Shown here piece by piece: positions 1 to 5,865 of a DNA stretch of 5,993 bases. A program made the translations under genes and the position numbers. The DNA comes from Clostridioides sp. (GTDB lineage Bacteria; Bacillota; Clostridia; Peptostreptococcales; Peptostreptococcaceae). The DNA lies in the NCBI GenBank assembly GCA_031272305.1, contig JAISUA010000261.1, positions 1 through 5,993 on the forward strand, read 5' to 3'. The notes beneath the pieces were generated by a model. It saw nothing but the letters and a program-made list of their open reading frames with translations. It did no database searches and was not told the DNA's origin. The first letter of the stretch is position 1. Each line of letters opens with the position of its first letter.

Positions 1-2913
1 GTTTCTATGTGTTGTAGTAATACCGAATTTTTCGTCAAGATATTTTCTATCTGCATCAAAATCAGCTGGTTGAAGAAGTGTTCCAGGTCTTACTGTTATA
101 GCTTCTTCTCCTTTTAGTACAACTTCTTGAAGTTGTTTTGGTACTCCACCTTCTGGTTGACCAATCATACCTTTGCAATAGTCAACTACTGAATCTGGGA
201 ATGATAAGTTTTTACCTTCTTCGATTATATTTTCTTTTGTAAGTTTGTTCTTAGTCATAAATATTGCCAAGTCACCTACAACTTTTGAAGATGGTGTTAC
301 TTTGATTATATCTCCAAGTATGTCGTTTGCTTCTTTGTAGTTGCGTTTTACTTCATCAAATCTATTCACAAGTCCTAAACTGTCTGCTTGTGGTTTTAAA
401 TTTGTATATTGACCTCCAGGAATTTCATATTGATAAATTTCTGCATATGAAGTTTTTAGATCACTTTCAAATTTTCCATATACTTTTCTCAAATCTCTAT
501 AATAGCTTGTAAGTTCATCATAACCATACAAATCTATTCCTGTATCTCTTTCTGTGTTTTTAAGAGCTTCTATGATAGCATTGATTGATGGTTGACTTGT
601 AATTCCAGCCATTGATTCAAGAGCAGAGTCTACTATATCAACACCTGCTTCCGCAGCCATAAGGCAAGTAGCTACACCATTTCCACTTGTATCGTGAGTG
701 TGAAGATGAATAGGTGTTTTTACATTTTCCTTAAGAGCTTTGATAAGTGTATATGCTGCATATGGTTTCAAAAGTCCTGACATATCTTTGATAGCTATGA
801 TATCTGCACCTAAACTTTCCAGTTCTTTTGCCATTTTTATATAGTATTCAAGATTGTATTTTGTCTTTGTAACATCAAGTATATCTCCAGTGTAACACAT
901 AGCTGCTTCTACTATTTTACCTGTTTCAAGAGCTGTAGCTATAGATGGTTTCATATTTTCAACCCAGTTCAATGAATCGAAGATTCTAAATACATCTATT
1001 CCTGTCTCTGCTGATAATTTTGTGAACTCTGATATTACATTGTCTGGATAATTTTTGTATCCAACTCCATTTGATGCTCTAAGCAACATTTGGAACATTA
1101 CACTTGGTATTTCTTCACGAAGTTTTTCAAGTCTTTTCCATGGAGATTCTTTTAGAAATCTATAAGCAACGTCGAATGTTGCTCCTCCCCACATTTCAAT
1201 TGAGAATAAATCTTTTTGGTACTTTTCTGTTGCTGGAGCTGCTTTCAACAAATCATGTGTTCTAAGTCTTGTTGCAAGAAGTGATTGATGAGCATCTCTC
1301 ATAGTTGTATCTGTTAAAAGAAGTTTCTTTTCATTCTTTATTGTTTCTATATATTTTGATTTTCCTAATTTTTCAAATTTAACTCTACTTCCTTCTATCG
1401 CCTTTGCTTCTCTGTCTAGTCTTGGTTCGTGAATAGAATCAAAAAAAGGTTTTGGTTGACATTTGTTGTCGTTGACAATAACATCACCTATGAATTGAAG
1501 TATCTTTGTTCCTCTATCTTTACTTTCTTGTATATCAAATAAATCTGGATTTTCATCAATAAATTTCGTACTGCACATTCCTTTTTGGAAAGTTTCATTA
1601 TTTAAAACATTGATAAGAAATCCTATGTTTGTTTTTACTCCTCTTACTCTGAATTCTCTCAAAGATCTCAAAGTCTTAGCTATAGCTCCTCTGAATGTTC
1701 TACCATGAGAAATTGTTTTTACAAGTAAGCTATCATAATATGGACTGATAGTAGCTCCTGTGTAACCGTTTCCACCATCAAGTCTTATACCAAATCCTGA
1801 ACCAGTTCTATATACTTGTATTTTTCCTGTGTCAGGCATAAAATTCTTAGTTGGATCTTCTGTTGTTACTCTACATTGTATAGAAAAACCTTTTACTTGG
1901 ACATCATCTTGAGATTTGATTGCAATCATTTCGCTATCAAGTGCGTGTCCTTCTGCGATTAATATTTGACTTTGAACTATGTCAATATCTGTGATCATTT
2001 CTGTAACTGTATGTTCAACTTGCACTCTTGTGTTCATTTCTATGAAATAGTGTTCTCCACTTGCATCTACAAGGAATTCAAGTGTACCTGCATTTGAATA
2101 GCCAACGTGTTTTGCTATTTTTACTGCATCAGCACAGATTGATTCTCTTACTTCGTCTGGCAAAGAAAATGCTGGTGCATATTCAATAATTTTTTGATGT
2201 CTTCTTTGTACAGAGCAATCTCTTTCGTACAAATGAACAACATTTCCATAATTATCACCAAGTATTTGTACTTCTATATGTTTTGGATCTGCTATATATT
2301 TTTCGATAAATATTAAATCTTCTCCAAATGCTTTTCTTGATTCGCTACAAGCAGTTTCGTATTCTAGTACAAGATCTTCTTCTTTTGTTACGATTCTCAT
2401 ACCTCTTCCGCCACCACCATTTGATGCTTTCAGCATAATTGGATAACCAATTTGTCTAGCTACTTCTATTGCTTCTTTTGGAGTTTTGATTGCTTTGTCA
2501 ACTCCTGGAATTGTAGGTACATTTACTTCATGTGCAACCTTCTTAGAATTGATTTTATCTCCCATTCTGTGCATAATCTCAGCAGAAGGTCCTATAAATG
2601 TAATTCCTTCTTGTTCACATCTACGTGCAAATTCTGCATTTTCAGCTAAAAATCCATATCCAGGATGTATAGCATCTACTTTCTTTCTCTTTGCAAGGTC
2701 GATTATTCCATCAATATCTAAATATGCTTCAATAGGTCCTTTATCTTCTCCTATTAAATAAGATTCGTCTGCTTTCGTTCTATATAAACTGTATTTGTCT
2801 TCTTTGCTGTAAATACCAACACTCTTGATTCCAAGTTCAGCACAAGCTCTGAAAATTCTTATAGCAATTTCTCCTCTATTCGCTACAAGGACTTTATTAA
2901 ATTTTTTAAGCAT
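1..2913 (-). CDS. pyc: Pyruvate carboxylase, N-terminal 971 residues (runs off left edge)
   Basis: This cytoplasmic biotin enzyme makes oxaloacetate from pyruvate, bicarbonate and ATP (anaplerosis). The reading frame starts at the ATG at 2913-2911 (MLKKFNKVLVANRGEIAIRI, the canonical biotin carboxylase N-terminus) and has no stop or frameshift down to base 1. The biotin carboxylase/ATP-grasp domain covers about residues 1-455. It shows K120, K162, the glycine loop GGGGRGM from residue 166, H212 in HIEVQ, E279, and the EMNTRVQVEH motif with E292, N294, R296 and E300; R348 lies in QCRVTTED. The carboxyltransferase TIM barrel begins near residue 530 with TDTTMRDAHQSL (metal ligand D540). It also carries the AIKDM lysine K709, the position carbamylated in this family, the HLHTHDTSG metal histidines H738 and H740, and PGGQYTNL at 832-839. 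Family members are about 1,150 residues long, so the C-terminal biotin carrier domain with its MKM lysine should lie beyond the edge. Having biotin carboxylase and carboxyltransferase in one chain excludes separate acetyl-CoA carboxylase or oxaloacetate decarboxylase subunits. It appears monocistronic in this window. Confidence 0.97.
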   Translation of the reverse strand, partial: MLKKFNKVLVANRGEIAIRIFRACAELGIKSVGIYSKEDKYSLYRTKADESYLIGEDKGPIEAYLDIDGIIDLAKRKKVDAIHPGYGFLAENAEFARRCEQEGITFIGPSAEIMHRMGDKINSKKVAHEVNVPTIPGVDKAIKTPKEAIEVARQIGYPIMLKASNGGGGRGMRIVTKEEDLVLEYETACSESRKAFGEDLIFIEKYIADPKHIEVQILGDNYGNVVHLYERDCSVQRRHQKIIEYAPAFSLPDEVRESICADAVKIAKHVGYSNAGTLEFLVDASGEHYFIEMNTRVQVEHTVTEMITDIDIVQSQILIAEGHALDSEMIAIKSQDDVQVKGFSIQCRVTTEDPTKNFMPDTGKIQVYRTGSGFGIRLDGGNGYTGATISPYYDSLLVKTISHGRTFRGAIAKTLRSLREFRVRGVKTNIGFLINVLNNETFQKGMCSTKFIDENPDLFDIQESKDRGTKILQFIGDVIVNDNKCQPKPFFDSIHEPRLDREAKAIEGSRVKFEKLGKSKYIETIKNEKKLLLTDTTMRDAHQSLLATRLRTHDLLKAAPATEKYQKDLFSIEMWGGATFDVAYRFLKESPWKRLEKLREEIPSVMFQMLLRASNGVGYKNYPDNVISEFTKLSAETGIDVFRIFDSLNWVENMKPSIATALETGKIVEAAMCYTGDILDVTKTKYNLEYYIKMAKELESLGADIIAIKDMSGLLKPYAAYTLIKALKENVKTPIHLHTHDTSGNGVATCLMAAEAGVDIVDSALESMAGITSQPSINAIIEALKNTERDTGIDLYGYDELTSYYRDLRKVYGKFESDLKTSYAEIYQYEIPGGQYTNLKPQADSLGLVNRFDEVKRNYKEANDILGDIIKVTPSSKVVGDLAIFMTKNKLTKENIIEEGKNLSFPDSVVDYCKGMIGQPEGGVPKQLQEVVLKGEEAITVRPGTLLQPADFDADRKYLDEKFGITTTHRN

Positions 2914-2924
2914 TTTTTATCATT

Positions 2925-2930
2925 CTCCTT
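2925..2930 (-). promoter_or_regulatory. Ribosome binding site of pyc, with a decoy ATG before the true start
   Basis: On the minus strand AAGGAG is followed after one base by an ATG (2923-2921), and after 11 bases by the pyc ATG (2913-2911). The nearer ATG is too close to the Shine-Dalgarno sequence to initiate well. It opens only a five-codon frame (MIKNA, stop at 2908-2906) that overlaps the pyc start out of frame. The 11-base spacing is slightly long, but the homologous N-terminus begins at 2913, which decides the start. Confidence 0.8.
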
Positions 2931-2952
2931 CTTTATTAGAGTAACAATATAG

Positions 2953-2981
2953 ATTATATACTATTTTGCTTTATTTTTAAA
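2953..2981 (-). promoter_or_regulatory. Probable sigma-A promoter of pyc
   Basis: On the minus strand TTTAAA (2981-2976) is separated by exactly 17 bases from a perfect TATAAT (2958-2953). This would start transcription near 2946 and leave a leader of roughly 30 nt before the pyc ATG. The -10 matches the consensus and the spacing is ideal; the -35 matches TTGACA only partly (TT..A.). AT-rich DNA gives chance matches, so the support is the combination of position and spacing. The short leader implies that the structured segment at 3159-3232 lies upstream of this start and is not part of this transcript. Confidence 0.6.
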
Positions 2982-3099
2982 CCCATTTTTTAAAATTACT
3001 TAATTTATAAGATAAATACGTACAAATGTATTAAAAACAATATATAATATTCGCTTTTACTTCATAATTCTAGCTTGTGCATTGAATTTTAGTTTATTG

Positions 3100-3156
3100 T
3101 GTGAATTCAATATAAAATTAACAATTTATTTTTTTTAATTTTATATTGAATTCACA
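3100..3156. repeat. 22-bp perfect AT-rich inverted repeat (long hairpin)
   Basis: The left arm runs 3100-3121, beginning TGTGAATTCAATAT, and the right arm runs 3135-3156 as its exact reverse complement, with 13 bases between. Beyond the outer ends the pairing could continue by one G.U wobble (3099/3157) and two more A-T pairs. Inside, after one C/T mismatch, two more A-T pairs form. Both arms contain GAATTC. Neither side is followed by a T-run in the transcribed sense, so a classical intrinsic terminator is unlikely. It could be an mRNA end-stabilising stem, a protein-binding dyad or a relic of an inverted insertion; I cannot choose between these. Confidence 0.85.
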
Positions 3157-3158
3157 TA

Positions 3159-3232
3159 AAAGATTCATTTTTTCTCTCTGTTCAGTCCTTTCTCGCACTC
3201 TTCGTGTTAACGCAAGTCTCAATTGAATCTTT
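3159..3232 (-). other. Possible structured RNA segment bounded by 9-nt inverted arms
   Basis: AAAGATTCA (3159-3167) and TGAATCTTT (3224-3232) are exact reverse complements. They enclose a segment that is 46% GC over 3171-3220, well above the AT-rich flanks. Read on the minus strand, CTTGC can pair with GCGAG through one G.U wobble, with an internal CAC/GUG pair around GAAGA, and this is followed by GAAAGGACTGAACAGAGAG. On the plus strand the outer part of that hairpin would carry a C-A mismatch, so the minus orientation is slightly favoured. The plus strand offers GCAC/GUGU around UCUUC instead. An adjacent short palindrome (ATTGAA, TCT, TTCAAT, 3222-3236) competes with the outer stem. It matches no riboswitch or T-box consensus that I know. 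The function is unknown and the call is tentative. Confidence 0.3.
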
Positions 3233-3261
3233 CAATAAACTCTCTTATTTTTTGATTCTTA

Positions 3262-3305
3262 GATATAAGTTGTAAAATCAATCGATATAAGTTGTAAAAT
3301 CAATC
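3262..3305. repeat. Perfect 22-bp head-to-tail tandem duplication over a stop codon
   Basis: Bases 3262-3283 and 3284-3305 are identical and directly adjacent; each unit begins GATATAAGTTGTAAAA. On the minus strand the first unit encountered contains the final Asp codon and the TGA stop of the 184-residue protein. The second unit is therefore a non-coding copy of the same Asp-stop plus 16 bases. Exact identity suggests a recent duplication by replication slippage. Confidence 0.95.
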
Positions 3306-3854
3306 GACTTCTTTTTTTAGTCTTTTTATAACGTCGTTTAATTTTAAGTTTCCTAATGTTCTATGAGCTATTGCTATTAGTATTTTTAATGTGTTATCAT
3401 CGCTATCTATTTTGTAAGCATAAGCTTGTAGTATTGTATTTGAAGGCAATAACGTTTGTATTATTTTTGTTTTTTCTTCTGCTGAGCTCATTAACAAGTC
3501 GAACGTTTCGTCATCTAATTCTTCTATATCTATTTTTTTTAATTCCTTTGAATTTATATAATTTTTTTCATTGATATTGTTATTTCTAGTTGTGTTTTGA
3601 ATATCATATAAATTTGTAGAATCAATTTCAGTAGTTGTGTCTATTTTTTGTGTTGTATTTAAACTTTCTTGTATTTCATTGATATTATCCTTTTGAATCA
3701 AATTTTCTAAGTTTATTGATAGTTTGTAGGCAAGTACATCTTCTCTTTTTGTGGCTTTTGATAGGTCTGTATCTACGTTAAAGTTTGATTGTTTTTCAAT
3801 TGTTTCTTGCAGTTCTTCACTGTCGACCATTTGGTCGTTTAATAATATATACAT
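3300..3854 (-). CDS. Unrecognised acidic, Asn/Thr-rich 184-residue protein
   Basis: I do not recognise the family. The ATG at 3854-3852 follows AAAGGAA (3867-3861) at good spacing, and the frame ends in TGA at 3302-3300. The protein has no Cys or Trp, no signal peptide and no membrane segment, so it is probably cytoplasmic. Three parts can be seen. An acidic N-terminal part (about 1-52) contains likely helices. A low-complexity middle (about 54-102) is rich in Asn, Thr, Asp and Ile and has the look of a disordered linker. A C-terminal part (about 104-184) has regular hydrophobic spacing, a charged EELDDETFDLL stretch, a short apolar run ILIAIA and a basic end, RLKKEVD; this looks like a small folded domain. 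An in-frame Met at residue 9 has no better ribosome binding site. The gene diverges from pncB. The coherent 185-codon frame with its own ribosome binding site supports a real gene, although the low complexity leaves some doubt. Confidence 0.7.
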   Translation of the reverse strand: MYILLNDQMVDSEELQETIEKQSNFNVDTDLSKATKREDVLAYKLSINLENLIQKDNINEIQESLNTTQKIDTTTEIDSTNLYDIQNTTRNNNINEKNYINSKELKKIDIEELDDETFDLLMSSAEEKTKIIQTLLPSNTILQAYAYKIDSDDNTLKILIAIAHRTLGNLKLNDVIKRLKKEVD

Positions 3855-3967
3855 ATATTCTTCCTTTCTTTTTTTTAAAATCCTTTTCTTTTTAAAGTTT
3901 ATATCTCATCTAATAAATAAATTTATTAAATTGTAATAAAAAAAATTAATTTTAAATAATACATATT

Positions 3968-4011
3968 TATTCTTCTTACTTTACTTTATTTTATCTATTC
4001 TTCTTACTTTA
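3968..4011. repeat. 16-bp direct repeat spaced 28 bp apart
   Basis: TATTCTTCTTACTTTA occurs at 3968-3983 and identically at 3996-4011, a start-to-start distance of 28 bp. The 12 bases between are ACTTTA-like (CTTTATTTTATC), so the pair may be a decayed 28-bp tandem duplication or two copies of a binding site between the divergent genes. The sequence is pyrimidine-rich and of low complexity, which weakens a regulatory reading. Confidence 0.75.
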
Positions 4012-4042
4012 TTTAAAGTATAAATTCTTTCTCTATAAATTT

Positions 4043-4063
4043 CAATATTAAATAAAAATATTG
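4043..4063. promoter_or_regulatory. 7-bp dyad upstream of the pncB promoter
   Basis: CAATATT (4043-4049) and AATATTG (4057-4063) form perfect inverted arms around AAATAAA, and the dyad ends 11 bases before the putative -35. The location suits an operator or activator site. In DNA this rich in A and T a dyad of this size can arise by chance, and I know no regulator to assign to it. Confidence 0.3.
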
Positions 4064-4074
4064 CTACTCTCATC

Positions 4075-4103
4075 TTTATTTTTTTTCTTCTTTACAGTAT
4101 AAT
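4075..4103 (+). promoter_or_regulatory. Probable promoter of pncB, with a dyad overlapping the -10
   Basis: A perfect TATAAT -10 lies at 4098-4103, with TTTATT (4075-4080) 17 bases upstream as a weak -35. Transcription would start near 4110, giving a leader of about 70 nt. The -10 sits inside an inverted pair TTACA (4092-4096) and TGTAA (4103-4107), a placement expected of a repressor site. NAD-biosynthesis genes in Firmicutes are often controlled by NiaR, but I cannot confirm that this dyad matches its operator. Confidence 0.5.
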
Positions 4104-4165
4104 GTAACAAAATGGAATAAATGATGACGCTAAAATTAGTTATCTAATTGCTCAAATTCCTTAAT

Positions 4166-4170
4166 GGAGG
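4166..4170 (+). promoter_or_regulatory. Ribosome binding site GGAGG that sets the pncB start
   Basis: GGAGG lies 8 bases before the ATG at 4179. An in-frame ATG at 4164 overlaps the Shine-Dalgarno sequence itself and has no ribosome binding site of its own, so the protein should begin MKATFTDCYEFTM, not MEVFKMKAT. Confidence 0.9.
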
Positions 4171-4178
4171 TATTCAAA

Positions 4179-5615
4179 ATGAAGGCAACCTTTACAGATT
4201 GTTACGAGTTTACAATGGGAAATGTGGAATTTTTAGAAGGCAGACAAAATGAAATATCTTACTTTGATCTTTTCTTTCGAAAAATTCCTCAAAAAGCAGG
4301 TTATGCAATTTTTGCAGGACTTGAAAAAGTTATAGAAGACATCAAAAATATCAAGTTTGAAGAAGAAGAATTAAAATTTCTTAAAGAAGAATTAGGTTGC
4401 TGTGATAAATATATAGATGCACTTAGAAATTTCAAATTAGAATGTGATATTAGTAGTGTAGTTGAAGGTACACCTATATTTCCAAATGAACCTATTATGA
4501 CTGTTCGAGGTCCAAAATGGCAGGCAGATATTATAGAAGTAAAACTTCTAAACAGTGTCAATTATCAATCTCTTGTAGCCACAAAAGCAAGTAGAATCAG
4601 ACACAGTGCTAAAGACAAAAATTTGCTAGAATTTGGTGCAAGACGTGCTCAAGGAGATAGTGCTGCACTATGGGGATCAAGGGCTGCCTATATTGGAGGA
4701 TTCAATGGAGTATCTGTAGTTGAAGCTGGTGTAAAATGGGGAATACCTGTAAGTGGAACAATGGCACATAGTTTTGTACAAAAATACGATAGCGATTATG
4801 AAGCGTTCAAAGCTTATGCAAAAGCATTTCCTGATAATGCAGTTTTTTTAGTGGATACTTTTGATGTACTAGAAAGTGGTATTCCTGCTTCTATTCGTGT
4901 TCATAAAGAGATTCTCGAACCAATGGGAAAAAGACTTAAAGCGATCCGACTTGACAGTGGTGACCTTGCATATTTATCAAAACGTGTTAGGAAATTATTC
5001 GACCTTGCTGGTATGCAAGATGTTAAAATTATCGCATCCAATTCGCTAAATGAATACAAAATTTTTGATTTACTTGCCGACCAAAATGCACCTATTGATA
5101 CGTTTGGAGTTGGCGAAAATCTTATCACAGGTGGAAATGAGCCTGTTTTTGGATGTGTTTACAAACTAGTTGCTATCGAAAAAGATTCTAAAATTGAACC
5201 AAGGATTAAAATCAGCGAAAATGTAGACAAAATCACAATTCCTGGTGCAAAGAAAACTTTCAGACTCATTGATAATAATACTAATAAATCAATTGCTGAT
5301 GTTATATTGTTGGAAAATGAAGAAACTCCATCAGCTCCATACGAATTGTTCGATCCAAAAGATATTACAAAACGAAAAGTAGTATCTAACTTTACTGCTG
5401 TTCCACTACTTACTCCTATATTTAAAAAAGGAGAGCTTGTATACGAACTTCCAAGTGCTAAAGAATCTAAAAATTACTGTATAGAACAACTTGACACGCT
5501 TTGGGAGGAAATGAAACGTTTCCACTATCCTCATAAATATTATGTTGATATGTCAATGGAATTGTGGGAACTTAAAAATAAAATGATAAAAGAACGCAGA
5601 GGCGTCTTGAAATAA
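4179..5615 (+). CDS. pncB: Nicotinate phosphoribosyltransferase
   Basis: This cytoplasmic enzyme of the Preiss-Handler pathway joins nicotinate to PRPP, with ATP hydrolysis, to give nicotinate mononucleotide, and so salvages the pyridine ring for NAD (EC 6.3.4.21). The 478-residue length fits the roughly 480-490 residues of the Firmicutes PncB type. Visible family signatures are TDCYEFTM at 6-13, EFGARRAQG ending at residue 159, the GTMAHSFV block with the conserved His at 197 (the position that is phosphorylated in studied members), IRLDSGDL at 256-263, ASNSLNEYKI near 285-295 and the phosphate-binding FGVGENLITGG at 309-319. The ring-substrate-binding SGTMAH context and the length favour nicotinate over nicotinamide as substrate, so I prefer PncB to NAMPT. 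The start at 4179 is chosen because of GGAGG eight bases before it. The gene is a single-gene unit, with its promoter at 4075-4103 and a terminator starting three bases after the stop. The frame is intact and nothing is missing. Confidence 0.97.
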   Translation: MKATFTDCYEFTMGNVEFLEGRQNEISYFDLFFRKIPQKAGYAIFAGLEKVIEDIKNIKFEEEELKFLKEELGCCDKYIDALRNFKLECDISSVVEGTPIFPNEPIMTVRGPKWQADIIEVKLLNSVNYQSLVATKASRIRHSAKDKNLLEFGARRAQGDSAALWGSRAAYIGGFNGVSVVEAGVKWGIPVSGTMAHSFVQKYDSDYEAFKAYAKAFPDNAVFLVDTFDVLESGIPASIRVHKEILEPMGKRLKAIRLDSGDLAYLSKRVRKLFDLAGMQDVKIIASNSLNEYKIFDLLADQNAPIDTFGVGENLITGGNEPVFGCVYKLVAIEKDSKIEPRIKISENVDKITIPGAKKTFRLIDNNTNKSIADVILLENEETPSAPYELFDPKDITKRKVVSNFTAVPLLTPIFKKGELVYELPSAKESKNYCIEQLDTLWEEMKRFHYPHKYYVDMSMELWELKNKMIKERRGVLK

Positions 5616-5617
5616 AC

Positions 5618-5680
5618 AAAAACCTCGGTTTTTATTGATAGTTTCATTCTATCTGTATTCCGAGGTTTTTCTTTGTTTTT
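5618..5680 (+). terminator. Rho-independent terminator of pncB, probably bidirectional
   Basis: AAAAACCTCGG (5618-5628) pairs perfectly with CCGAGGTTTTT (5660-5670), followed by CTTTGTTTTT. The loop contains a second small stem, GATAG (5637-5641) with CTATC (5649-5653). On the minus strand the same stem is followed by TTTTTGTTTATTT, so it could also stop transcripts arriving from the right-edge gene. It begins three bases after the pncB stop. Confidence 0.93.
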
Positions 5681-5865
5681 CAATTTTTTGTTTTATAGTT
5701 TTGTTTTTGTTTTATAGTTTTGTTTTGCAATTTCATTTTTTGTTTTATAGTTTTGTTTTGTCTTACAATTTTGTTTTTTGTTTTTCAAACTTTCCTTAGT
5801 TTTTACAACTTTATCTTTTGTTTTACAATCTTCTTTTACAGTTTTATTATTGTTTTATTTTTGTT
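5673..5865. repeat. Degenerate T/G-rich short repeats between convergent genes
   Basis: The core TTGTTTTATAGTTTT occurs exactly at 5688-5702, 5707-5721 and 5740-5754. Variants include TTGTTTTGCAATTTC at 5720-5734 and several TTTTACAAT or TTTTTCAA copies up to about 5865. Units are about 13-33 bases apart, so this is an imperfect array and not a strict tandem repeat. On the minus strand the unit reads like (C/T)TATAAAACAAAA or TTGTAAAACAAAA. Stops interrupt the minus-strand frames I followed, and the plus-strand frame through 5778-5963 is low-complexity Phe/Leu without a ribosome binding site, so I see no gene here. It probably arose by slippage in a 3' untranslated region. Confidence 0.7.

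Larger units (their letters stand above)
2914..3299. other. Spacer between the 184-residue protein gene and pyc
   Basis: These 386 bases hold no credible coding frame on either strand. They contain, from the pyc side, the pyc ribosome binding site and promoter, an AT-rich stretch (about 2985-3095) with no recognised feature, the long inverted repeat at 3100-3156, the GC-richer segment bounded by inverted arms (3159-3232), and part of the tandem duplication at 3262-3305. There is no obvious U-tailed terminator after the upstream minus-strand gene, so read-through toward pyc cannot be excluded. Confidence 0.7.
3855..4178. other. Divergent intergenic region between the 184-residue protein gene and pncB
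   Basis: These 324 AT-rich bases hold the upstream signals of both genes. Nearest the minus-strand gene is its ribosome binding site (3861-3867), preceded on the minus strand by a loose TATAAA for which I could find no convincing -35. The middle has the direct repeat at 3968-4011. The pncB side has the dyad at 4043-4063, the promoter at 4075-4103, and a short leader with a 6-bp hairpin (AATTAG 4134-4139, CTAATT 4144-4149, loop TTAT). The leader also has an eight-codon frame MMTLKLVI (4121-4147) with only a weak GGA before it; I do not call it a gene. Confidence 0.6.

Noticed and set aside
327..512. Plus-strand 61-codon frame rich in Leu, Phe and Cys
   Set aside because: It is antisense to the carboxyltransferase region of pyc, where the minus strand encodes the GGQYTNL motif; it has no ribosome binding site or family resemblance.
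2452..2761. Two overlapping plus-strand frames (65 and 91 codons)
   Set aside because: Both are antisense to the conserved biotin carboxylase N-terminal region of pyc and have no initiation signal.
3100..3156. MITE or insertion-sequence remnant with terminal inverted repeats
   Set aside because: The space between the arms is only 13 bases and no clear target-site duplication flanks them; a simple hairpin explains it better.
3356..3936. Plus-strand hydrophobic frames (72 codons at 3356-3574, 61 codons at 3751-3936) resembling small membrane proteins
   Set aside because: Their Leu/Phe/Ser-rich content is the mirror of the Asn/Lys/Glu-rich minus-strand gene and A-rich spacer; no Shine-Dalgarno sequence precedes them.
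4301..5128. Minus-strand frames of 86 and 75 codons inside pncB
   Set aside because: They are antisense to well-conserved pncB sequence and lack ribosome binding sites.
5673..5865. CRISPR array
   Set aside because: Repeat units are too short, irregularly spaced and degenerate, there are no unique spacers, and no cas gene is present.
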